From Cladopsammia gracilis (taxonomy: Eukaryota; Cnidaria; Anthozoa; Scleractinia; Dendrophylliidae), in NCBI GenBank assembly GCA_022457155.1, contig JAJGOT010000197.1:698001-762000 (forward strand): a stretch of DNA of 64,000 nt. Reading direction: 5' to 3'. Below, one piece after another: positions 1 through 11,300 of the stretch. Numbering within the stretch: the first letter of the stretch is position 1; each line of letters starts with the position of its first letter. The notes under the pieces were generated by a model. That model searched no databases, was not told the DNA's origin, and worked only from the letters and a program-made list of their open reading frames with translations. The translations under genes and the position numbers were made by a program.

Positions 1-1052
1 ATTCTCGCTGGTCTCAGAACGGCCTTCATTTTCTTTACCATGTGAAGGAAAGGTGTGACAAACCACCTAACGCCCGTTTATAGATGCCCCGTTTCTCAAT
101 ATTGGATCTTAATTTTCCCTTCAGATGGTGTTTTTAAATAATACTATTTTTGTTGTTCATTCAGCAGTGTTTCAAAGAATGTTGACAGCGCGCAGCACAT
201 GAATCTTTGTTCATAAAATGAAAGTATTTTATGCAAATATATTTTGCAGTTTCTATTCACTTGTCTGCTTCACTATTAAAGTTTGTTTTGTTTCCATTCA
301 TGCACAAAATAACATAAATATAATTTGAGAAAGCTTTAAGGATATAGCACCATTTTATTATATTTTGGAATATCCATGCATTGTGAGTAAATTGTGACTT
401 TTAAACTGCTGACAAACATGACGGACGTGCTGCTCTAATCCGGGTCTAAACAAAGTAATTTCTTTGCTTTGGGATTTACGACACTAACGGCTCTATAAAT
501 AAAAGTCATAAATCACATCTTTGCAGCAATTCACTTTCTATAAGAAACTACTACAATGTAGTTACTATTAATGGTTCTTTTACAAATTTGCCAATGTTAA
601 AGTATATTTCTGTAATGGTAAGCATGTGTGCTACAAAGACGAAAGAAGAGTGCAAACATAATTTTCATAACTTGCCATTTTCATTGATGGTCAAGACTCG
701 ATTAGTATGCGTTTCACTGACAAACTCAAAGTTGTGGCAATTGTCATTGATAAATCAATGATCTAAGGAATTCAAGTGATGCTTTATAAATATTAAATAT
801 CATCATTTATAAAATGTGGCAACCAGTACATAATTCCAATACAAAAGCAATGATCTGGTTAAAAAAAAATTGGCAAAGCCCGACAATTTGTACAAAACAA
901 GGGATGAAATTAAGTCTTTTAAAAGGGTACTGCATAGAGAGGGTTCTGGTTTTGCCAAAATTGTAGGCAAGACACCCATGAAATTAAAAGTTTTCTTCTT
1001 CATACAATACTGTTCTCTCTTGAACATTTTTTGGAAACCACATTTAATAGTG

Positions 1053-1250
1053 AAATGTGTAGTTCCAGAAAAAATCCATACCCACCCCATGGAAGGTCAT
1101 TGGAAATTCCTAGGGGGAGGGGGGTCTTAAAAGCCAACATTTTAGAAGCAAAGTATGAAGCTGAACTGGAATTTCCTGGGGGGATGGGGGGTGCTAAACA
1201 AAAAACCTTCCATGGGGGGAGTATGGATATTTTCTGGAACTGCACAATCA
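1053..1250. repeat. Foldback (MITE-like) element
   Basis: The left arm (AGTTCCAGAAAAAATCCATA, then CCC and CATGGAAGG) recurs inverted at the right end (CCTTCCATGG ... GGAACTGCAC). The arms are about 45 bases and imperfect, enclosing about 110 bases with G-rich patches. Short open frames across it on both strands are by-products of the palindrome. Confidence 0.7.
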
Positions 1251-1860
1251 CTTTGTGGATGGTCCATCTTAGTGGTCCATATAGGCCCTACAGTTCTGAC
1301 AGTAGAACCATGCTAATTCAAGCTCCCAAGGGGAACAAAATATAGTTAATAAGTAAGCGGGGCTTTGAGTTATTGGGGTAAATTTGAGTCAATTTTGAGC
1401 CAAGGGAAAATAAAATTAGTTTCAGTTAGTGGGGTGACATTCTACTATATCCATAGGTGTACCTGGTGCTAATTTGGTATGTACAGGTGTATTAAATACA
1501 TCGTAATATCGAGGACATCATCAGCTGTATCAACATGGTCTTTATGTGTAAAATGCAGCATGGATAGTGTTTGTGCTATGATTGGCTATTAAAAGATCTT
1601 TCAGGTTTAAGACATGGACACCTTTTTAACATACTCTCTGTGTTTCAAAACAATTAATCATTCATCCATTCAATAACTTGCAACTGAGGGCCTTGGTCAT
1701 TAACTTCACATATAATTCTCAAACTCATTTAATAATTCATGACGAGTACACGGAAATCACTACCATGAAGGAGGTTTTGAAATCCTCTTTTAATTTCCAT
1801 AGATTTTGGCAATTTTATTCCTTCGTTTTCTCCGCATTTAACGATCGTTTGAGAAGCTAT

Positions 1861-1992
1861 GTCAAACACTCAAAACAGTGTTTCATCAGATTTCCAAACA
1901 CCTTGGGTCAAAAAACTAGGCTGCGCCTCGTTTTTCCAACCCACTTCTCGGTGTTTGGAAATCTGATGAAACACTGTTCCTCGTGTTTGATA
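1861..1992. repeat. Foldback element, family A copy 1
   Basis: The arm containing CATCAGATTTCCAAACACC is repeated inverted about 60 bases later (GGTGTTTGGAAATCTGATG). The same palindrome, with the same loop motif around GAGGCGCAGC, is found at about 31.07-31.21 kb, and a half-arm remnant lies at about 39.38-39.42 kb. The arms extend outward to a TCAAACA motif. No transposase is encoded. Confidence 0.75.
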
Positions 1993-2001
1993 TATTACTT
2001 T

Positions 2002-2222
2002 AAACTCTTTAACTCTCAAGAGTGCCAAAAATCAAAATTCAAGAAAAATCCGAAACTTCATTTTGTAAAATATTCAAAAACAAATAGTACCATGCAAAAG
2101 TACTTCCAAAGAGGTTTCATTTGAATGGTCACACCGCAGGACTTTGTCCAAAGAGTCAAAAGTTAGAAGTACGTACTACATTACATGTCTCCACAGTTGA
2201 CTCTGGGAGTGTGAGGGTAAAA
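2002..2222 (-). repeat. Single-unit copy of the AACCCTTT MITE family
   Basis: The ends are inverted: CTCTTTAACTCTCAAGAG at the left and ACTCTGGGAGTGTGAGGG at the right. The interior holds, reversed, the motifs that form the minisatellite arrays in the nucleoredoxin introns (ATGGTACTATTTG-like, AGTACTTTTGCATG, GGTGTGACCATTCAAATGA). It has only one internal unit, so it is probably close to the ancestral form of the expanded copies. Confidence 0.7.
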
Positions 2223-2246
2223 CAATGAAAAAAAGATTATTCACCA

Positions 2247-2500
2247 GGGCTGGGTTGTTCAAAGCACAATTAAGCTAACCCAGGATTAGCGTCAATTGTG
2301 AATCCAGTTAAACAACTCAACAAATTAAAATTTTCCAAAGTTTTCTGTCCTTCAGTTTCGACTTTAGCTTGTCTTCACTACTACATGTAGCTACATGTAC
2401 AAATGACCTTTTCAAAACATTTTTAAACAGAGAAATGAAATCCTCGGTTAACTTTTAATCCGGGATTAGCGTTAATCAGCTTTAAAACAACCAGGCCCAG
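2247..2500. repeat. GGTTGTTCAAA-ended inverted-repeat element
   Basis: It starts GGCTGGGTTGTTCAAAGC and ends with the near-complement TTTAAAACAACCAGGCCC. Inside are GCTAACCCAGGATTAGCG and its inverted partner near 2455-2475. Related termini bound elements at 21.56, 60.37 and 61.38 kb, each with a different internal palindrome. Confidence 0.65.
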
Positions 2501-2744
2501 ATGTCAGTACCAAAGGTCATTCATTTACATTAAATTAAATTTAAAGACTGGTTCATTAATTGCAGTCCTGAAATGAATACTAATATCATTTTATAAGTGT
2601 GGTTAACAACCATTCACCATTATAACTCCATGGAAATACATTTTTCAGAAAAATTATTTTGATCCTTCATTAAATTAATACTCTTCATTAAAATTAATAC
2701 TCTACTTTTACATGGTACCATTTGTTCGAACTAAATTTTTAGGT

Positions 2745-2900
2745 GTGTGTACGAAATTCTATGGTGTGACCATTCAAATTAAAGCTCTTCAGCAGTACTT
2801 TTGCATGATACCATTTGTTTTTCAATATTTTACAAATAAATAAAATTTGGGATTTTTGTTGAATTTTAATCTTTGGTACTCTTGCAAGTTAAAGGGCTCA
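2745..2900 (+). repeat. Truncated AACCCTTT MITE copy
   Basis: Contains TATGGTGTGACCATTCAAAT, CAGCAGTACTTTTGCATG, ACCATTTGTTTTTCAATATT and the 3' segment ending ACTCTTGCAAGTTAAAGGG. It matches the unit plus the 3' flank of the arrays at 25.5-26.2 and 29.4-30.3 kb. The 5' terminus is not recognisable. Confidence 0.65.
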
Positions 2901-3247
2901 GTGGTCAAATCATAAAGTGGGTACCAATAAGGGCCATATTACAATAAGGGCCATACAGTGGCCAGGGAATTTTTCTTGGCTGTCATGTGTTTGAGCCCCA
3001 ACTACTTTGATACAATAAAAATAAATAAAATAAATACGGACAATTATATAGCGTACTTTCTATGTGAATATACTCAAATGTGCTTTACAACACTGTTCAG
3101 GGTAGAAAAGCAAAATATTGACAACACCACAAACCCATTTTCCTGTTTCTCCACTTCCCTGCCAATCAAACAAATTGTAATTTTTTTATTTGCAGTGAAC
3201 ATGTGAACTCTGCTGTTAAGCCTGGGGAAGCAAGGTACAGAGACAAA

Positions 3248-6200
3248 ATGAAACAAGGTAAATACATGTATCTAAGGGATCACTGCTCAGGAAACAAAAA
3301 AGACTTAGTGTGTTTTCCAAAATAAACAAGAGCTTGGAGGAGTGGTGGAGCAGGGGGCAGGGGGCAGACTTGTCATTATATTGCCCCCCCCCCCCCCCAA
3401 AAAAAAAAAATAGAATAAATAAATAAATAAATAAAAAATAGAGAGATCATTGACAACAGCGATCAGTGTAACTACGGCACAACACTTGTCAGAAGTTTGC
3501 CCAAAGGCACATAATTATGAAAATTAATATTTGTGAAACATCAAGTGAATCCTTCAAAATATCTTTCATCCTTTCCCCTCATGCCTTCCTATAAAACATC
3601 TAGTGTGCCTTGATTTACTTGTGTCTCTTCACCCGAAAATTAAATCAATAGTGACAAAAGACAAGTCAGGAGGGGGGGTGGGGGTGCTACACTGCAGGGG
3701 GAACAAGGGGATAACTTTCTAGATGATTTGACTGGACAATGAAACCCTGTCGTTTCTTGTTTGTGTTTCACCAACAGCTGAAAATGATCATGTGGTAAAT
3801 AACCACACCACAATTGATGATGACAGCAGTGAAGTGACAGTGCTGTCAGAAGATGAGATGCGCAAGCAGAAAAAACTTGACCAGAAAAAAAGACATGGCA
3901 TTGTGCTTTGGCTGCGTCCAATTACAACTCTGACATATTTCTGTTTTGAGCTGGGAATTCTTTTACGTGATTATAAGGAAAGGTAATTATTCAAAGAAAG
4001 AGATGTTAATAATTGTAAAATATTTATTATAATCTGGATCAAGTGGGTAGGACCTTCACAAAATTGGAGTGTCAAATCTGGACTTTGCAAATCTATTAGC
4101 TGATTAATGGTAAAGGAAGTTTCTTATTGCATTAAATCGTCAGCTCTGAATTTATGTTAGTAGTTATTGTACATTTGAAGAGTTTTTTGGCTTATAAATA
4201 AGTTTGCTTGCCTGTTGGCACTTGAATGTTGAACTTTATTGTTGTCTGCCTTTTATTTATTTTCAGAATATTGAAACATAGGAAGACTGTCACATCAATA
4301 GTTGTCATCTCCATTTTAATGATTCTTGCCTATAATTTAGATGGAGCACATCAAGAGGTAATTGAAGGCTGGGGGAGGGGTACTTCCTTTAATGGCCTAT
4401 ACGGGGATGCTCCACCCGAAAGGGGTACCTTTTAGGCTAGAGGTATAGGAAAGGGTAGGGAAAACACAAGTTGAAGTATAAACAAGAGGCTAGCTGGTAG
4501 CCTGTACTCATGCGCTTGCATAAGAACGTTTTATGGTTTATTTTAACTGGGTCACGCACCCTTACCCTCTCAACGGGATACAGGAAACTTTAAAAAAACA
4601 TGGCAATTTGTGACTACAAAAGCGGAACGAAAGCTAAAAATGGAAACAAGGAAACCTTACCGAAACCTTGACTCATGCCGCTATGCGCATGAGTAAAAAG
4701 GGTAGGGAAAACTGCCATTTAAGTATTATAAAAAGCGCCTTTTAAAATATATCAAACAGACTCACGTAAAGGCTATATGAAAGGGGTACCATTTTCAATG
4801 AAAGGTACATGAAAGGGGTACCTTTTTTTGTCAGAAATGGTATATGAAAGGGTAAGGGTTTGGACCTTGGGGCAGAGAATTCCCATGTACAACTTTGTTG
4901 AGTACCCCCTCCCACTGCACTGCATTTCAGAATTCCTGGATAATGTCGTCTTATAAATGTTAAGGTGTTATCACTTACCTTGACCTTGATTGTCCCAGAT
5001 ATCAAATACAGCTGTAAACCTCATCCAGTATCCTTATATTTTCGAAAATTTAAGGTGGCTCTGAACCCCACCTACAGAATTTTTTTAAACTTTGCCAAAA
5101 GTTGCATCTTATCCTACTGATCAAAATTCAACAATAAAAAATCGGGTTCACCGAGTCACTTTCGAGTTATCAACACTTAAAGCTAAAATCAAGGGTGTTT
5201 TCAGCATGTTATACTGTTGCTACAGTAACATATTGTGTCACAAAAATTATAACAACACGTTCACCAATCATTGGGCATTCGTTTGATATCATGATTGTAG
5301 CATCAACTGATAAAGAGTGATTTTAATGACCCGTCAAAATCTAAGTTTTGGAAAGTGCTGGAAATTGTTGGGGGCCACCTTAAAGGGTTAAGAAACTTTG
5401 CTCCACATTGTCTCTCTCCACCTGGTGTATACATGTATGTTGCAAGTTAAATCCATTCTCAGGTTAAAGTACAATATAGGTTATATGTGTACCCAGTATT
5501 CAATCTAGGTAAGCTAACCCTAACCCTATCACATAGCTAACTGTCACCTCTAGCACAAAGATACATGTAACCAGTGGTGTGATGGTTAGCTTTGTGTTAG
5601 AGTTCACTTTGTGCTGGGGTGTTGTACATTCATAAACCTAGACTTAATACTGATCTAACTTGAGAATTAATATATGTTGTGGTTCAAATTTGAAAATTTT
5701 CAAAGCAGTTTAATTTTTTTCCCTCTCTCTCAGATTCGTTATCATATTATGTTTTATATAATTTATTTTTGCTATAATTGTTTTATTATTTATTAAATCA
5801 CTAATAGATTAGTCATTCAATTCAGGGGTACAGCATAGCAAATGTTTGGAGTAAGATAATTTTTCTTTCAGTCCTTAGGTCAGATCAAGTCAGTGTTATT
5901 TTGGTGGTTTTACTGGATCGGCCTTGGCATTCTTTCATCTGTTGGTCTTGGCACTGGGCTACACACATTTCTACTCTACTTGGTAAGTAGAATAAAAAGT
6001 TTTAGGATAGACATTTTGAATTTCATACCATTTTGATTTTTCTAACGTGCATGATTATTCAGAGTGAAAAATACTCCAAGCTTTACCAGATCTGGCAAAA
6101 GTAACATTTGTATGCTGTTTTAATTATCAAAGGAATAAACACTCTTCGAAAATCTGTTAGTTTTGATTTTTTATCTTTGACAACCAAACATGCACACATG

Positions 6201-8258
6201 CAACCAACTGATCCTTTGATTTAGTTTCCTGACGTTTTGACCTTAGACAACCGGGACAGTTTTTTAAATTCCAAGCACTGCAAGAAGTGAAAAAGGTTAT
6301 AATAAGCGAATGGGATTGTTACACCTTTTTTTTTCAGGGACCTCACATTGCTTCAGTAACACTGGCTGCTTGGGAGTGCGGGACTTTAGACTTCCCTGAA
6401 CCACCCTACCCTGATGAGTAAGTTTATTACAAAATTAATAATTGAACTGAATTCTAAACTCAGACTGGGCATACAAGTTCTAGCCTGTGGGGTTCTCCTT
6501 GTTTCTCAGTGTAGTCCCAGGTTAAAAACCTTGGTAAGATCTTGACAAGAACTGAACTGAACAAAATTAATGCTGGTGAAATCTTGGCAAGATCTTTGGT
6601 AAAATCCTGGCAAGATCTTTGGTAAGATCATGCAAGATCTTGGACAAGATCTTGCAAGATCATGCAAATAGCTGCAGGATCTTGCATGATATTACTCAAG
6701 ATCTTAGAAGATCTTGCTCATGATCTTAGCAAGATCATAACAAGATCTTACCTTGGTAATGATCTTATCAAGATCTTTGTAAAAGAATATGCAAAAGAAT
6801 AGAAAGTTTGGGGTAGGGTAGGCAGTATTGTTGTCTAGTCTAGTATGGGGTTGCAAAATCAGCTGAACATGGTCTGGTATAGGGTAAGGGTTTCAGAGTC
6901 CCTGAGTCCCAGCGGTGCACCCCCACCCAAAATTATACAGAGTTCCCCACCCTCGGCAAACACAGACATGTGCAACTGAAATTGTTGAGCTTTGACTCAT
7001 CGTTTTGACTTGTAGTTGGTGAACTGAGACAAACCACCTCAAGAAAAAAATTGGTTTCTTGCAAGATTTTTGCTTAATCGTTATGTCATTGACTTGCATG
7101 CTATGTGATCCAGGACCACTGCAAGGGAAGGCGCGAGATGGAACTGGTACTTTAACTTGCTTTTAGGTCGTACTATGCATGTACCTGCTGACCCTTCTGG
7201 ATTATCATGGAGGCTCCTGGATACATACATACATACATACATACATACTTTATTTAATGTGGATATACTCTTAGCTTAAAAGCTAGTTTACAGGTATTCC
7301 ACCTAATAACTAGTTAAAACCTAACAATTAAACAACACTAATATAACAATACATCAGATAAAACCACTGATTAAATACTAATTAAAACTATTATTACAAT
7401 ATTACCGCCTCAGTCAAAATGCTAATTAAAACTAATATTACAAATTTACTTATCTCCGAAATTTAACGATTTAATTCTATTTACAATTTCATCGGTGCCC
7501 ACTTTTGTTCTAATGTCATTTGATAGTTCATTCCATTTCTTAGCTGCAAAATATCTCCATGATTTCAGTCCGTATTTAGTAGTGTTAACTTTAGGCAAAA
7601 ATAAAACATATTCTTGGCGTCTGAGATTGTACTTAAATAAAGACCTCATCAATAATCTCCTTGTCGTCTTAATAGGTCACCAGATCTCCTGATTAGAAGT
7701 GAAATCATATAAATGCGATATGGCTAATTTTTGTTTGAGATTTTATTTATTTTTTGTATGTTTTTTTTTTCTTATAAGATGTGTTGAATAAAATTGAATT
7801 GAATTCTGTTGCATCTCACACTTTGATAACAATGTACTTTTGTTGTGTCTAGTATCCAGTGTCCTCATGATGAACACACATCCACAGTAAACATGTGGAC
7901 CATCATGTCCAAAGTCAGAGTAGAGGCATTTATGTGGGTGAGTCAAACATGAAATACAATGCATTCAGTGTCTAGCCTGCAGCACAGTCATTTTATGGCG
8001 AGCGAGCATTTGTAAGCTCGTAAAAAATACTTGTTCACAACTTCTGTTAATTTGTAGGGTGCAGGGACTGCCATTGGTGAACTTCCTCCTTATTTTATGG
8101 CCCGAGCAGGTATACATATAGTTTTAGCAAAAAAAAACTGTTTCTAATTTTACAGTACATCGTGGGGGGAGGGGGATGTGTTTCTCAAACCACCAGAAGA
8201 TGTACAACATTTCGGACCTGAAATGTATTTTTAAAATTCAGTTATTTTCCTTTCTTTC

Positions 8259-8301
<43 letters not shown>

Positions 8302-11300
8302 TTTTGAACAATACATTTTTTACATCACTGCATTACAATATGATACTACACGAACTACGCAGACGTACGGTTACATTTACAAATGTACTATACTAATTAT
8401 AGAAGAACTAATTATAGGAGAACTATCCACTTTCGGCGAAAAGCAGGCAAGCATTTCTTTGCAATTTCAGTTTCTTTAATTATTTCAATTTTTCTTGGAT
8501 TCGCAGCAGCAAGTTACAGAAGTATAGTTACCTTGGCGCCTGTTTGACGTGCAGGATATATAGTATTTTGCTATTAGAATTAAATTAAACTACTCAATTT
8601 TAAAATTCAGTTGCTGTCTAGTAAAACAGTGGTTTTGTCAACTATGGAGTTTATTTCTAAGCTTTTAAAATCAAATGCATTGGCTATTCCCATTAGTCCA
8701 GCCTGTAAGTCTGCATGTTTTTCAGCAGTGAGTGAATTAACAAAGGGGATTAGTGTGATAATATTGACTGTTGCTTTTAGAAAATTGAAGACATGGCAAA
8801 AAAGAAGTGATAAATGATGTCAAGACTTTTTACAACAAAAATGAAAAAAAATTCATGAAATGAAGGCCAAACAAATCAAGGTTGCAGATTTGCAAAAGAC
8901 CATTTCAAATGATTACACTAATTGTATTTTACACAGCACGTTTGTCTGGAACAGACCCAGATGATGAGGAATTAGAAGAGGTTGAAGAGCTAGAGCGTTT
9001 AACTTCGCTTAAGGATCAAAGCTTGTGGACAAAACTGAAGAAAGTTGTCCTTGATTTGGTAGAGCGTGTAGGCTTCTTTGGTATTCTTGTGTGTGCCTCG
9101 GTGAGTAAAATAAATAATTTAATTTAATCTCGCACACCTTTAGAGTGGTTTTTCTTTGAGTGTCAAAGTATTTATTTAGCAATTGCTTTGGTTTTGCATT
9201 GCTACTCTTTGTGATTGGCTAAAAGATCTTGCACCACTTTGTCAAAACCAATTGTGACTTACTTGACAATGCTGGCTGCATATATTTACTTTGAGTTCTG
9301 ATTGGTTCATTGGATTGTCTGTATCTCTTTTGATACCAGAGTTATTATTTTGATGTTGTTTTTACGACACTCAATCGAAACCACTCTAATTGCTTCATGT
9401 AAGGTACGCTGAAGTCTTTTACGAGTCTAGTGGCTCACAACTGCCGGAGCTTAACCCGGTTTCTGTAGCATGAAGCGACTGAGAGTATTACTACTCCCCT
9501 CTGGATGGGATGCTAGTTTGTCGCAAGGTTACCCCCCAGCATCATTATGTCGCCGGTACCCATTTACACACCTGGGTAGAGAGACACACAACGTGGAGCA
9601 AAGGTTTTGACTGAGGAAACAACACAACAGCAGAGACCGGGGTCAAACCACAGACCTTCAGGTTGAAAGTCCAACACTCTAACCACTAGACTACCGCACC
9701 TCCACAGTTGATACATGACAGTATGTACATGTAACTGGTATCATGCAGCTCAAGAGCCGATTATTACTTCTTATTGGAAAGTTACTGAACAGCGTTTATC
9801 AGACAGTGCATTTACAAAAATGGAATGCTTTTTGTGGAACTGAAAAAAAACCCTCTTGATAGGACCGTACCAAAAGGAATCATAGTTCAATTTTTTTTTG
9901 AAAAAACAAATTGCAAAAATAATTTTTGTTGTATGGTGCAATCATGTTAGATATCGTAATCTTTTTTATTATTGTTGTAACCAAAGTCACGCGTCTTGTG
10001 CTCTTATTTATTATAAATCCACACTCCAACGGTACTGTATAAGGTGAACGAAAAATACAAAGTTAAGAAAGTACGGGAAACAGAAAACAAAGCAAATACA
10101 AAAGAAACTTACGTAGAAACCTACAATTGTATGAATGCGACTAACAAACATTACCTTAACGGTGTTAACGATATAAAACATCTAAGCTGCAAACAGTAAA
10201 CCTTCTGTAAAAATTCTGATAAAAATGCTGACATTCAGGACTGAATTTATGCACAAAACTTGACAAATTACGCAACCTTAACGGCGTCATGATAACACCG
10301 AAGACAAAGTAAACAATAGAACTAATGAAAACTTCAAACAAAGACAACTAATTAATAAGTGGAAGCGACATACACGAAACGCAGAAAACTGATAAAAGAG
10401 ACAATAAAATCTAAATAGCGTTCCGCCCAGATTCTAAAAATAGAATTGGTGTGCAGCATCATGGGATTGAAATGCGTACAAACATTCAAGAACTATGCAG
10501 GTAGCTACGAAAAAACAGGTGCTACGAAGCACTGTTCTTGGGTACAACTCGACAATTATCCACAACATGTACAGGAATCGCAAAAACTGGTGTTTCCGAG
10601 GCAGCAATTTTGAAATATTTGTCCGCATTTTGATCCCACAATGCAATGCTGCCAAATATGACGTCATCTGGGCCGAACACTATTCTAGAAGTTTCGCGGT
10701 AACTTTGTTTTGTTTGCTTCTTGTGCAGGTTCCAAACCCTCTGTTTGATTTAGCTGGAATCACATGTGGCCATTGTCTTGTACCTTTCTGGACCTTCTTT
10801 GGAGCCACACTTATTGGCAAGGCCATAATAAAGATGCATCTTCAGGTATGTACTCTATGTAGTCATCATCAAGAGATACCTCTCTTCAAAGCACACCTTC
10901 CTTCAGCACTTTATACAGGCCGTGGAAAAACATTCAGCTTGTCTCTGAAGTTTTACTTGTCAGGCACAATTTTTTTTTTCATTTCTGAGTTGCTTTATGC
11001 CTCAAAGTGAGGCTTGGTGTACAATAATGTACAACCTTTCAGATGAAAATGAGTTTTCTTTGCACGTGAAACTTATTTTTATATCAAAGGTTGTGCATTT
11101 AGCCTTGCTTTGATAACAAATGATAAAGCAACTTGGAAAATATGCGCTATTGTTTACTCTATTAATGAAAAAGTTAACCCCATCACTAATTCATAAGGAA
11201 GCGTGTTTTTACATTTTAACTCTTGTACACTTTGTACTGATGATGCCTAATTATCATCTAAAACTCCAAAAAAGAAAAAAATTGATTTTTTTCATGATGG

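Larger units (their letters stand above)
1..3247. other. Intergenic region upstream of VMP1
   Basis: No exon-like coding segment could be recognised here on either strand. The stretch holds several repeats annotated separately (two foldbacks, two inverted-repeat elements, one MITE fragment, a C/A-rich tract). About 586-1020 also resembles, weakly, a segment found downstream of both discoidin genes (43.04-43.40 and 59.77-60.06 kb), so it is probably a dispersed repeat. A non-coding first exon of VMP1 could lie here but cannot be located from sequence alone. Confidence 0.5.
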
